A stretch of 64,000 bases of DNA, from NCBI GenBank assembly GCA_965197385.1, contig CBDANA010000008.1, positions 868,001 through 932,000 of the forward strand, given 5' to 3'. The stretch is from G963667915 sp965197385. GTDB lineage: Bacteria; Acidobacteriota; Vicinamibacteria; Vicinamibacterales; UBA823. Positions 42,590 through 51,779 of the stretch are shown here, one piece after another. Positions within the stretch are counted from its first letter, which is position 1, and every line of letters starts with the position of its first letter. Position numbers and translations under genes: made by a program. The notes under the pieces are model-generated. The model was not told where the DNA came from, did not search any database, and was given only the letters and a program-made list of their open reading frames with translations.

Positions 42590-43350
42590 TTGCGACCCGG
42601 CATCACTGTGATGTACGAGGCCGGTGAGGGCGTCGCCCCGGCGGGCGTAGATCGCCTGCTCCAACGCATCCAGCACAAAGTCCGTGCGCATGGAGGCCGA
42701 CACCCGCCAGCCCACAATGCGGCGCGCAAACACGTCGATGACGACCGCGACGTAGACAAAGCCGCCCCAGGTTGCGACGTACGTGAAATCGGAGACCCAG
42801 AGCTGATTCGGACGGGTGGCCACGAATCGGCGGTCAACGAGGTCCACCGGGCGACCGCCCTCACCTGCGGGGGTCGTGGTGACCCAGGCCCGGCCCCGGA
42901 CGGCCCCGGCAAGGCCCATCGCGCGCATCAGGCGCGCCACGGTGCAGCGCGCCACGCGGACGCCGTCCCGCCGCAGCTGCTTCCAGACTTTCCGGGGGCC
43001 GTAGACCTGCTGGTGCGCGTCATAGACCCGCTGAATCTCGACGCGGAGCTGATCGTCGCGCTGCGCCCGTGCGGACCGGCGCGTCGGATGTGTCCGCTGG
43101 TGCCGATGGCGATGATACGTCGACGGGGCGATCGGCAGCACGGCGCAGATCGGCTCGACCCCGAACACGGCGCGATGGTCGGCGATGAACTGGACCATCG
43201 TGGCTACGTCCTCCGGCGGTCGAGCTCCGCCTGGGCGAAATACGCGAACGCTTTCCGCAGGATCTCATTCGCCCGCTTCAGTGACCTGCCTGCCGTTTTT
43301 CGGACCAGCTGACGCTTGAGAGAATGGCGTCCTCCGGGCAAGGAGGAGCC

Positions 43351-43611
43351 ATGAAGAAGACTCGGTTCACGGACGAGCAAATGGTCACGATCCTGCGGGA
43401 GGCCGACCGGCGGCCGGTGCCGGAGGTCGCCAAGCGGCACGGCGTCAGCGCCCAGACGATCTACAGCTGGCGCAAACACTTCGGGACGCTGGAACCGGCC
43501 GACGTGAAGCGCCTCCGCCAGCTCGAGCAGGAGAACGGTCGGCTGAAGAAGATGGTGGCCGATCGGGATCTCGAGATCGACGTGCTCCAGGAGATCACGC
43601 GAAAAAATGGT
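43351..43611 (+). CDS. IS3-type orfA (helix-turn-helix protein)
   Basis: Start ATG 43351 after GGAGGAG. MKKTRFTDEQMVTILREADR, KRHGVSAQTIYSWRKHF and the leucine zipper LRQLEQENGRLKKMVADRDL are typical of orfA. The frame stays open past 43611 because an A6 run (43603-43608) precedes the orfB start; with one more A, it would end K-K-W-stop, the usual arrangement that permits -1 frameshifting into orfB. So a base may be lost here. Confidence 0.8.
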
Positions 43612-44148
43612 AGGCGCACGTGCGCGCCGGCAGCAGGTCGCGTCTGCGTGCCGACGTGGGCTGTCGAGCCGCCGCGCGTGCGCCGTATTATCCGTCGCGC
43701 GGTCGACGCTCGGTTACCAGTCGCGGCTCCAGCAGCGCGATGCGCCGGCCCTGGCGGTCATGCGCGAGCTCGCGGGGCAGTATCCGCGGTACGGCTACCG
43801 GAAGATCCGGATCTTTCTCGCGCGCCGGGGACACCAGATGAGTGCCGAACGGACCTATCGGCTGTGGCGCCAGGCGGGCCTGCAAGTGCCGCGTCGGCGC
43901 CCGCGTCGGCGGATGGCCACGCGTCGCCTCCGGCCGCAGCCCCCGACCGCGAGGAATCACGTGTGGGCCTATGACTTCGTCTTCGACACGTGCGCGGATG
44001 GCCGGGCGCTGAAGTGCTTGACGATCGTCGATGAGTTCACGCGGGAGTACCTGGCGATCGATGTGGCGGGAAGCATCCGATCCGGGCGGGTGATCGACGT
44101 GCTCGGACAGCTGGTGAGCCTCCACGGCGCCCCGCGCTATCTGCGGTC

Positions 44149-44376
44149 CGCGTGCTATGACCAAGTTGTCAAGGCTCTCGGCGCCGTTGGGCTGTCCAAT
44201 CGAGGGACAGATACGGGCACGGGCTCGCTGGAGCCGGCCCATCGTGCGTCATCCGGACTCATACCCGAGGAGCGGAGGGTGCCTGGCGGACGGGCGTCGA
44301 GCTGTCTTCGACTCGAAGGGCTCAGGACAACGGTCGGCATGGCCTCCTCTCCGGCCGGAGCCGGAGCCTCAGGTCT
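44149..44376 (-). ncRNA. Candidate bridge/seekRNA region of the IS110 element
   Basis: IS110-family recombinases use a noncoding RNA from their long noncoding end to choose the target. In this copy the long end (228 bases) is 3' of the transposase, the layout of the IS1111 group. Several inverted repeats are visible, for example CCGGCTCCGGCCGG. The RNA limits and loops cannot be set by eye. Confidence 0.4.
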
Positions 44377-45633
44377 CTAGGCGGCGATCGGATCATCCCT
44401 CCACACGTGGTTGACGTCGAACGCCGTTTGGTTGTGGACGACGGCGAACGCGTAGTGCAGCAGCTTGGTCATGCAGGCCCCGATCGCTTGCATGGGGGGC
44501 AGGGGCCGCGTGACGCGCTGCGTGAGGCGCTCGTAGTGGGCTCTCAGGCGCCGGGTATGGCGTATGGACGACAGCGTGGCCATGTAGACCACGGCGCGCA
44601 GCTGCGCCCGGCCGCGCTTGCTGATCGGTGTGCGGCCCGCGTGCTGGCCGCTTTCCCGTCTCGACGGCTGCAGGCCGGCGAGCTTCACTAACTGCCGGCC
44701 GTGCCGGAATCGGTGAAAGGGGCCGATCTCGGCGAGTAGCCCGGCGATCGTGACCCACCCGATCCCCGGCAACGGCGCGAGATACGTCGGCTCCTCAAAC
44801 CCCTCGAGGTCGGTCTGGAGCTCGCCCGCGACGCGATCGAGTTGGTCGCCGACGAAGTCGAGACGCTCGACCAGCCGAGTCACTTCACGCATGGCGGCCT
44901 CATGCCCATGGAGCGCCGCCACCGTCCTCCCGGCCTTCTCCCAGACTTGCTCAATCTTGAAGCGCCACATCCGCCGTCCCCGCCGGTGCTCTTGCACGAC
45001 TCGGATGAAGGCCGGCTTCGTCAGCATCGCGATGTCCTGCGGGGGCAAGCCCGCCCGCAGCACCGCGAGGCACCCAGGCGCCGTGACGGTTTTCCACTCG
45101 CCGACGATTTCCGGAAACACGCCGTAGAGCTGATGCACGAGCAGGGTCTTGAGGCGGGCGCGCTCGCAGCGTAGACGCTGATACTCGCCCCAGGCTCGCC
45201 GCAGTTGCATGTATCGAGCGGGCAAGAGCTGGCACTTGGTCACGCCCCCCGTGCGCAGCAGCTGCGCGATCTGCTCTGCGTCGGTCAGGTCTCGCTTGTC
45301 GCGTCCCATCTGCCGAGCCTCGCGCACCCGGAAGGTCGCGAGCGGATTGACGACGTGATACCGAAGCGCGCGCTGCTCAAAGAATGCACCAACCGCCTCC
45401 CACACGTGTCCGGTGGCCTCGAACGCGAAGTGCACCGTACCTCGTCCCCGGCCGACTCGACGGGCCGAGCAGCGCTCCACGAGCTCGCGCAGCCCCTCTC
45501 GAGAATGCGAAACCTTGAAGCTCGTGAGGCGGTGTCCCTGCCCATCGAGGACGACCACCTGGTGCTGACGGGTCGCCAGATCGATGCCCACGAAGATGTC
45601 GTCCAACGTGTGGTGCCTCTCATCCTGTCTCAT
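44377..45633 (-). CDS. IS110-family transposase
   Basis: 418 residues from ATG 45631-45633. RuvC-like DEDD N-terminal domain (DIFVGIDLATRQHQVVVLDG, with FAFEATGHVW and RDKRDLTDAEQIAQLL) and the C-terminal Tnp domain containing LAPLPGIGWVTIAGLLAEIG and the serine region SKRGRAQLRAVVYMAT. Full-length; the frame is open farther upstream in the host orfB sequence, which is not part of the protein. Confidence 0.92.
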   Translation of the reverse strand: MRQDERHHTLDDIFVGIDLATRQHQVVVLDGQGHRLTSFKVSHSREGLRELVERCSARRVGRGRGTVHFAFEATGHVWEAVGAFFEQRALRYHVVNPLATFRVREARQMGRDKRDLTDAEQIAQLLRTGGVTKCQLLPARYMQLRRAWGEYQRLRCERARLKTLLVHQLYGVFPEIVGEWKTVTAPGCLAVLRAGLPPQDIAMLTKPAFIRVVQEHRRGRRMWRFKIEQVWEKAGRTVAALHGHEAAMREVTRLVERLDFVGDQLDRVAGELQTDLEGFEEPTYLAPLPGIGWVTIAGLLAEIGPFHRFRHGRQLVKLAGLQPSRRESGQHAGRTPISKRGRAQLRAVVYMATLSSIRHTRRLRAHYERLTQRVTRPLPPMQAIGACMTKLLHYAFAVVHNQTAFDVNHVWRDDPIAA

Positions 45634-46127
45634 GCTGGCCTCCCTGCTTTGTCGTGATTGCACGGAGACTATGCGGAGATGGGGTGAGGGCGCCCTTCCT
45701 GTCATCTCCATATCCTCGATAACGGCCCGGAGTTCATCGCGACCGCTTTGCTCCGTTGGCTGCAGACTGCGAAGATCGACACGGCGTTCATCGATCCGGG
45801 CAAGCCCTGGCAGAATGGCACGGACGAATCGTTCAACGGGAAGTTCCGGAACGAATGCCTGTCCCTCGAGTGGTTTCGGAACCGGATGGAGGCCAAGATC
45901 GGGATCGAACGCTGGCGGCGGCACTACAACGAAGAGCGCCCCCTCATGAGTCTCGGCGACCTCACCCCCGCCGAGTTCAAGGCGCAGATAGAGACGACTC
46001 ACAGGTGGTTAGGAGAGAGCCCAACGAGCGTCATTCTCCAGTAATCACTGGTCCGAAGAAACCGGGCATGTCACTGACAATATCGTTGCAACTTTGGCTG
46101 GCGGCGGGCTGGTAGCCGGAAGACATC

Positions 46128-46214
46128 ATGAAGAAGGCAATCCGACCGGCAATGTTCAAGTGGCGACAGACGGCTCCGGAGCTGATCCTGTGCGCTGTGC
46201 GCTGGTATCTGCGG
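46128..46214 (+). pseudogene. N-terminal remnant of an IS6-family transposase
   Basis: ATG 46128 opens MKKAIRPAMFKWRQTAPELI and ILCAVRWYLR, the start of IS6/IS26-type transposases, and is cut at 46214 by a small inverted-repeat element. No continuation appears beyond it. Confidence 0.6.
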
Positions 46215-46333
46215 GGTATTGTCAAGTTGAGGACGACAGCCGTTTTTAACGCCCAGCATGGCGGGTTCACGGCTGGCTCGAGCCCAGTATCTTGGGGGTC
46301 GATCGACTCGCTTCTCGTCAACTTGACAATACC
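46215..46333. mobile_element. 119-bp MITE-like element D in the IS6 remnant
   Basis: Perfect 16-bp inverted ends (GGTATTGTCAAGTTGA and its complement) with a 6-bp direct repeat CTGCGG on both sides (46209-46214, 46334-46339). No coding capacity. The ends are unrelated to those of elements A-C. Confidence 0.75.
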
Positions 46334-46504
46334 CTGCGGAGGCCTGACCAGCGACGCCAGGTGGGTGTGCGGGCGGTGTGCTCATGCTGGCGTGATTCAC
46401 ATGCGCATGTGGTCTGGCTCTACCTGGCTGCTGATCTTCAGGATGTCTACAGTTCAAACTGGCTTGCGCGAACTCAGTGGATTGATCCAGACCTGGACCG
46501 AAAG

Positions 46505-46996
46505 ATGCGACCCATTGAGCTATCAGCATCCGAGCACATAGATTCCATCGCGGTTACGTGGAATGATTCCTACACGTCGATGCGCGAATTCTATAGGGCG
46601 CATTCCACGGACAAAGGCAAGGCGCTTGATCAGCTTGAACCACTCGTTGTGCAGGCTACTCGGATCGGAAGTCGGATTTCCAGTTGGTTCGATGCATTAG
46701 AGAACAGTAATCTCGACGAGACAACCCTGATTGCGAGAGTTCGTATCGTATCGTCGGAGATAGACGCCATCGCTGACCAAGCATCGAATCTGTCGTTTCC
46801 GCCGCAGGACGTAAGGGACTACTATGCCCGGTGGAATGTGCGAGGGCGAAGGCACGGCGAGAGCACATGCTCGGCCGTCGCAGTTCTGGACGACCTGGAT
46901 CACCTGCAGATGGCTCGTGTGGTTGCCATGCGACATGTTGAGCCGCGCGATGTTCATTCCGGCGGCGGCGAGCTGTTCGATCTGTTCTGGCGTTGA
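46505..46996 (+). CDS. Hypothetical protein fragment of lower GC content
   Basis: From ATG 46505 the frame reads MRPIELSASEHIDSIAVTWN and a helical domain (EFYRAHSTDKGKALDQLEPL, RISSWFDALENSNLDETTLI) to about 46840, with AT-richer codons than the neighbours. After that it runs antisense to a pyruvate kinase remnant, so the true C-terminus is lost. I do not recognise a family. It looks foreign. Confidence 0.4.
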   Translation: MRPIELSASEHIDSIAVTWNDSYTSMREFYRAHSTDKGKALDQLEPLVVQATRIGSRISSWFDALENSNLDETTLIARVRIVSSEIDAIADQASNLSFPPQDVRDYYARWNVRGRRHGESTCSAVAVLDDLDHLQMARVVAMRHVEPRDVHSGGGELFDLFWR

Positions 46997-47041
46997 GCTG
47001 GCCGGACCCAGCGTGCACACGATCTTGGTCAACTCGGCCAT
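46883..47041 (-). pseudogene. pyk: N-terminal remnant of pyruvate kinase
   Basis: Leftward frame from ATG 47039-47041 encodes MAELTKIVCTLGPASSTPEQ, then AGMNIARLNMSHGNH and VIQVVQN, the unmistakable N-terminus of pyruvate kinase. Similarity stops after 53 codons; the rest of the gene (over 400 codons) is gone. It is divergent from the phosphofructokinase gene, 38 bases away, so a glycolytic pair was broken here. Confidence 0.8.
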
Positions 47042-47079
47042 TCCGGTCGCCGGATCATCCTGATGCCGCACAATAAGGC

Positions 47080-48240
47080 ATGAGCAAGCGCATCGGCATC
47101 CTGACCGGCGGGGGAGACGTGCCGGGCCTGAACGCGGTCATCAAGAGCGTTGTCTATCGCGCCACGGAGAACCAGTGTGAGGTCATCGGCATTCGCAAGG
47201 GATGGGAAGGGCTTACGCACTGCAACCTGGACGACCCGGCAAGCAACGCCAGGTACATCTGGCCCCTGGACCGAGCCAACACCCGAACGATCGATCGCTC
47301 CGGCGGCACGGTCCTGCACACCAGCCGCATCAGTCCGTCGCGCATCCGCCGACTCCCGGAGTTTATGAGCGCGGACGGCGTTCCGCGAAACGGCGAATGG
47401 TTCGACTTGACCCAGCACGCCGTGAACAACCTGGACCGGTTGGGAATCGAATATCTGATCGCGATCGGCGGCGACGGTACGCTGGCGACGACGCCGAGTG
47501 TCGAGAAGCTGGGCGTGAAGGTGATCGGCATTCCCAAGACGATGGACAACGACGTGCGCAACACGGAGTACTGCATCGGATTTTCGACGGCGATCACGCG
47601 CGCGACAGACTCCATTCAACGGCAGCGGACGACGGTGGGTTCACATGAACGCTATGGTTTGTTCCGGATCTTCGGGCGTGAATCGGGATTTACGGCGCTG
47701 TATGCCGCGTACACGACGTCGATTCGCTGCTGCATTCCGGAGTACGACGTATCGCTCGACCGTCTGCTTGCACTGCTCGCTGAGGAGAAGCGCAACACGC
47801 CCAGCAACTACGCGCTCGTGGTGCTGTCGGAAGGCGCGAAGTGGCAGGGGTACGTACCGGCGTTCGAGCGATACGACGCGTCGGGCCACGTGCGACCACC
47901 CAGCATTGCCGAAGCGCTCAAGACCGAGATCGCCGAGCGTCTGGGCGAGGAGAGCATGGCCAGCGACCTCACCTACGAGCTGCGAAGCGGCGAGCCGGAC
48001 TTCGTGGACAAGCTGGTGGCGACGACGTTCGGCAACATCGCCACCGACGCGATCCTGGCCGGCAAGCACGGGCTCATGACGGCGCTGGTCGGTGGCACCT
48101 ACACGTTGGTGTCGCTTCCCGACCCGACGTTGGGTCCGCGCAAGGTCGATCTCGACTCGCTGTACAACGTGCCGCGCTACCGGCCCAAGTATGCCGACAG
48201 GCTAGGGTTGCCGATCTTCCTGACCAGCGCGGAGGATTGA
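47080..48240 (+). CDS. 6-phosphofructokinase family enzyme
   Basis: 386 residues. Phosphorylates fructose-6-P. Motifs: GILTGGGDVPGLNAV, GGDGT (130-134), PKTMDND (152-158, with catalytic Asp), and SEGAKW. In the known correlation Gly at the position of G133 favours ATP while Lys at K153 favours pyrophosphate, so donor specificity is ambiguous. Complete and apparently functional; separated by one transposase from the TPR gene. Confidence 0.88.
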   Translation: MSKRIGILTGGGDVPGLNAVIKSVVYRATENQCEVIGIRKGWEGLTHCNLDDPASNARYIWPLDRANTRTIDRSGGTVLHTSRISPSRIRRLPEFMSADGVPRNGEWFDLTQHAVNNLDRLGIEYLIAIGGDGTLATTPSVEKLGVKVIGIPKTMDNDVRNTEYCIGFSTAITRATDSIQRQRTTVGSHERYGLFRIFGRESGFTALYAAYTTSIRCCIPEYDVSLDRLLALLAEEKRNTPSNYALVVLSEGAKWQGYVPAFERYDASGHVRPPSIAEALKTEIAERLGEESMASDLTYELRSGEPDFVDKLVATTFGNIATDAILAGKHGLMTALVGGTYTLVSLPDPTLGPRKVDLDSLYNVPRYRPKYADRLGLPIFLTSAED

Positions 48241-48310
48241 CGGCCCGAGCACCCGGCCGTAGGCTCGCGCGTTCTGCTCGGTTGCGGGTGCTTGCGCCAT
48301 TCGCTGTTGA

Positions 48311-49349
48311 TCAGGCAGCCGATCTGTGTTCGTGCGGCCACGAGAACGATGACAGCGCGGCTGGGCTAGTTTGCATGAGCTGGACGGCGCCGGGAACGCG
48401 TACGACCGCCACATGGAATGCGTAGAGAGCGGCCGGCGCCGTGAAGATGTCGCGCCAGTTCATTGGCGCGTTCACCAAGCCGGCTTGCATCGCTGGCGTC
48501 CGGGTCTCTCGACCGAACTTCAACGCCCTGTGCGGCCGGATGACATTGTAAGAGCAGCGCAAGAGGTCGACGTGCCCGTGGAGCTGGTCGGCGCCACGGG
48601 CGTGGCAGGGCGAGCGACGGCGCAAGTACGCCGAGCCTTGGCGAATCGTGAGGTTGAGACGCTCGACGAACGAGGTGTGCAGGGTCTCGGAATCCTCCGA
48701 CTCCCACAGCGCAGCCTTCAGCCGACCCGCCGTGCCGATCCTCCGGCGCCGTTCGACTCGGACGACGCGATCGTTCCGCCGAGTCTTGAGCGCTTGACCA
48801 TAGACGCACGCCGACCCAAAGGGGCGCTCAATCACCCCAACGTAGTCCTCGAACCCCTCGGTCGCGATCAGCGGGAATCCCACCACGCGTCCGCGGAGGA
48901 TGACGTCGTTGAGGACGGCCGTGGCGTTTCGAGAGGAGCGGCGGCCGAGCACGCTCCCGGCCCACAATCGGGAACACACCTCGATGGCCGCACACAACCA
49001 GGGGGCTCTGCTCTTGGTGCCGATGAACGTGCAGAGCTCATCAGCCGGCAGCTCAATGATTTCGAAGTCGCGCAACATCCGCTGGTTGAAGCGCTTTGCC
49101 GCTGTCGAGGCCCGCTCGAGCCATCGCGCGATGGTATTGCGGGAATGGCCCGTGACCCGGGCGGTCGCAGAAATGCTCACACCCTCGACGCGCAGGCTCG
49201 CGACCTGGTCGAATGCCCTACGAGCGCAGCGAAGGCCGCTGTACGCTGTCCCCGTGTGCGTGCTGACCGTTCCCCCGCAGACCGTGCAGCGGTACCGCCA
49301 GCGTCGGCCCTACGCTGACAGCTTCGACGACCCGAGTGGGCGTCATCAT
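48311..49349 (-). pseudogene. IS1-like transposase with a frameshift near the N-terminus
   Basis: From ATG 49347-49349 the frame encodes MMTPTRVVEAVS, then one G too many in GTAGGG (near 49306-49312) shifts it. The proper frame continues GRRWRYRCTVCGG, DQVASLRVEG, then SISATARVTGHSRNTIARWL, FIGTKSRAPWLCAAIEV and ends with YNVIRPHRALKFGRETRTPA at 48311. The C-terminal pattern matches the remnant at 22484-22624. Translation could begin downstream at 49180, but this would lose the zinc ribbon. Confidence 0.65.
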
Positions 49350-49439
49350 GGGGACGGCGGCAACTCGTGGTAGACTGCGGCGCTGGCGTCGACACCCCAG
49401 TGAACACTGCGTCAACCTCTAGCCGGGAGGGTTAGTACG

Positions 49440-51077
49440 ATGACGAGACGCGTGATACTTGGTGGACTGGCTCTCCTAGGCGTCCTGGTGGCCGCCCAGC
49501 CATCGGAAGCGCAGCGCGAGCTGCAGCTCGGCACGATCAATTTTCCGACGTCGGCACGCTCGGATGAGGCGCAAGCGCTCTTCATTCGCGGCACCGCCCT
49601 ACTCCACAGCTTCGAATGGGAAGATGCGGCGGAGGCGTTTCGGCAGGCCCAGGAGATCGAATCTGATTTCGCCATGGCCTATTGGGGTGAGGCGCTGAGC
49701 TATACCGAAGGCCATCACTTCCCCGCGGGACAAAACCTCCCAGCAGCTCGGCAAGCGCTCGCCCGGCTCGGGGAGACGCGGGCCGAACGCGCTGCCAAGG
49801 CTCCGACTGCGCGCGAGAAAGCTTATCTCGACGCCGTCGAGGTCTTGTACGGCGCGGGTGGCGGGTTGGAGCGCAGCCTGGCGTATTCGGAGGCGATGGG
49901 CCAGATGCATCGCGACGATCCGGACGATCTCGAAGCGGCAGCGTTCTACGCCTTGTCCTTGATGCGCAGCGTGCGCCGCGGCGAAGGCAGCATCAGACAG
50001 GACATGCAGGCGGGCTCGATCGCCCAGGCCGTGTTTCGCGAGAATCCCGACCATCCCGGCGCCGCGCACTACGTCATTCACGCGTTCGACGACCCGGTGC
50101 ACGCGCCGGTCGCGCTCTACGCCGCCCTGAAGTACGCCGACATTGCTCCCGCCGCCGTGCACGCGTTGCACATGCCGTCGCACATCTTCGTCCACCACGG
50201 GATGTGGGATTACTTGGCCGCGTCCAATAGGGCGTCCTGGGCTGCGTCGGTCGAACGAGTCAACCGGTCCTTCCACGCGCTCTACTGGCTCCATTACGCC
50301 TACCTCCAGCAAGGGCTGTACGACAAAGCCGAAGAATGTCTCGACGAGATCCGGGCCGTGACCGCGTTGCCGGACGTCCGGCCAGGCACCGAAGCGACGC
50401 AGGCCATCATGGAGGCCCGCCAGACTCTCGCCACGCGCCAGTGGCAGGTGCCGTCAGATCTCGAGCAACTGGTCGAGCGGATCCTGGACGACCCTTCGGA
50501 GGTGCGCAGCCACGCCGCGGGGGCCGTGCTGCTGGCCGCTGGCATCAGCGCCGCACGGCTGGGCGACATTGCCGCCGCGGAGCTGGCGGAACAGGGGGCG
50601 CGTGAGGTGCACGAATACCTGGACGCGATGGGCCGCGAGAACCTGAGCGCGACGCAAGCCGCCGTCACGCGCAAGGAAATCGAAGCCATGGCCCGGCTGG
50701 CCAAGGGCGACTCGGATGCCGCCGTACGGCTTCTGCAGGACGCCACCGCGATCGAGGAAACCATGGTACTGCCGTCTGGCCCGCCGGGAGAACAATCGAC
50801 GGATGGACCGATCAAGCCGTCGCATGAGCTCTTGGGTGAGGTGCTACTCGAATTGGATCGCCCGGCTGAAGCGGCCGAACAGTTTGCTGACGCGTTGCTG
50901 CGCATGCCGCATCGGCCGCTATCGGTGCTGGGTGCGGCGCGCGCGGCGGCCGGTAGCGGCGACGCCGCGACGGCGCGGGCGCATTATCAAGAGGTCGTGA
51001 CGCTCTGGGATGGCAGCCGTGAAGGGGACACCGTCGCCGAGGCGAAGCGGTTCCTGAGCCAGACCGAAGAACCGTAA
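49440..51077 (+). CDS. Secreted TPR protein
   Basis: 545 residues with a signal peptide (VILGGLALLGVLVAAQPSEA) and TPR-like units; WEDAAEAFRQAQEIESDFAM and YDKAEECLDEIRAV are clear. It also has a His-rich stretch (HALHMPSHIFVHHGMWDYL), seen in a broad bacterial family of tetratricopeptide proteins of unknown role. Spacing to the preceding transposase is 90 bases, including GGGAGGG 7 bases upstream of ATG. Intact. Confidence 0.78.
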   Translation: MTRRVILGGLALLGVLVAAQPSEAQRELQLGTINFPTSARSDEAQALFIRGTALLHSFEWEDAAEAFRQAQEIESDFAMAYWGEALSYTEGHHFPAGQNLPAARQALARLGETRAERAAKAPTAREKAYLDAVEVLYGAGGGLERSLAYSEAMGQMHRDDPDDLEAAAFYALSLMRSVRRGEGSIRQDMQAGSIAQAVFRENPDHPGAAHYVIHAFDDPVHAPVALYAALKYADIAPAAVHALHMPSHIFVHHGMWDYLAASNRASWAASVERVNRSFHALYWLHYAYLQQGLYDKAEECLDEIRAVTALPDVRPGTEATQAIMEARQTLATRQWQVPSDLEQLVERILDDPSEVRSHAAGAVLLAAGISAARLGDIAAAELAEQGAREVHEYLDAMGRENLSATQAAVTRKEIEAMARLAKGDSDAAVRLLQDATAIEETMVLPSGPPGEQSTDGPIKPSHELLGEVLLELDRPAEAAEQFADALLRMPHRPLSVLGAARAAAGSGDAATARAHYQEVVTLWDGSREGDTVAEAKRFLSQTEEP

Positions 51078-51779
51078 CGAACGCAGGGGACGGGAGCCGC
51101 TCCCATCCTCCACGCGTCGCCGTGCCCTCAGGGCTTCGCACCCAAGGCCCGCAGAACGGCACTGCCTGCAGCGACCGCAAACAACGCTGTGAAGAGGACT
51201 GGCTGGGGCGCTGTCCGCAGCGAGCACGGGCGGTCACGCAGTCAGTCGCACAGCTCCGTCGAAGTCGAGACCGACCGTAAAAATGGGGTTACGCGAGGTA
51301 TCGAATCCCCGTACCGCTACCAGAAAGACCCTGAAGATCCTCGCAATAGCAATGTAGCGCAGGACTTCAGTCCTGCGGGGACGAGCCGCAGGCGAAGTCT
51401 TGGTCTGCACCGGGAACCCGCTATGATTCCTCGCTCCTTTATCAATGCCCCCCAACCCGGCACCACGCTCGGCGCTGCGGGATTAGGTGAGGTTCTTGCG
51501 CAACTCCTCGTAGCTACCACCCGGCGGGGCTGTAGTTTCGACCGGCAATCCGGCCGTTGACCATCCCTCGTCTACCAATGCGCCGGTCACCGGGTCACGA
51601 GCACCACCGAAGCCACCTCGTACATTCGCGCTTATACGTGGGATGAACCTTCGACTGCATCCCTGCAGTGTGACTCCTGCGGAGACGAGAAGGGCGGGCC
51701 AAACCGCCCCACCCGCAGAAGGTCTTTCATGCAACAACGCGTGTGCCGGGAAAGCACGGTCAAGAGGGACAAGATGCCG
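51078..51779. other. 700-base gap with decayed fragments
   Basis: No complete gene. Minus-strand fragments ending NPIFTVGLDFDGAVRLTA (51237) and GSYEELRKNLT (51486) look like C-termini of lost genes but cannot be named. A hairpin repeat lies at 51359-51376. Confidence 0.45.
51359..51376. repeat. GCAGGACT-TC-AGTCCTGC hairpin repeat
   Basis: Perfect 8-bp stem flanked by TGTAG and GGGGACGAGCCGCAGG. A partly similar stretch (TGACTCCTGCGGAGACGAGA) follows at about 51671. The form suggests a repetitive extragenic element. Confidence 0.45.

Larger units (their letters stand above)
40850..43198 (-). pseudogene. IS3 orfB transposase split by the IS30 insertion
   Basis: N-terminal part 42592-43198 encodes the HTH_21-like region and the first catalytic Asp (WVSDFTYVATWGGFVYVAVV) up to HHSDAGSQ; the rest, 40850-41134, resumes with YLSMRYTDRLVDAGIAPSVG, then DNALAESVIGLYKTEV with the catalytic Glu. 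Removing 41137-42589 and one copy of the AA duplication rejoins the frame exactly. The host transposase is therefore inactive. Confidence 0.85.
40811..43316 (-). mobile_element. IS3-family element 1, interrupted by IS30 and truncated at its 5' side
   Basis: Leftward element. Its terminal repeat at 40811-40837 reads TGAATCGTACCGGGTTTCTC; the same end (TGAACCGTACCGGCTTTCTC) recurs at 53229. orfB is complete except for an IS30 insertion, and only the last part of orfA remains, because a second IS3-type element begins at 43317. Confidence 0.8.
44149..45717 (-). mobile_element. IS110-family insertion sequence (IS1111-like layout)
   Basis: Boundaries are set by where the host orfB is interrupted, and may shift by a few bases. 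No terminal inverted repeats or target duplication, as expected. Transposase occupies 44377-45633, leaving 228 noncoding bases on its 3' side and 84 on its 5' side. A near-identical internal fragment lies at 61655-62292. Confidence 0.8.
43317..46041 (+). mobile_element. IS3-family element 2 (IS407-like), interrupted by IS110
   Basis: Rightward element with terminal repeats TGAGAGAATGGCGTCC (left) and, inverted, CTGGAGAATGACGCTC (right), which share GAGAATG-CG. orfA is intact, orfB is split at 44148/45718 by IS110. It was inserted in, and cut, IS3 element 1. Confidence 0.75.
43607..46044 (+). pseudogene. IS3-type orfB (IS407-like) split by IS110
   Basis: First part, 43607-44148: RYGYRKIRIFLARRGHQMSA, catalytic Asp in WAYDFVFDTCADGRALKCLT, up to GAPRYLRS. 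Second part, from 45718: DNGPEFIATALLRWLQTAKI, then the catalytic Glu in NGTDESFNGKFRNECL, ending at TAA 46042-46044. Removal of the IS110 insertion rejoins RS-DNGPEF, the second catalytic site. Confidence 0.85.

Noticed and set aside
43324..43974. The 217-codon frame from 43324 as one protein
   Set aside because: Only codons from 43351 to about 43611 match IS3 orfA; the rest is the orfB region read in the wrong frame.
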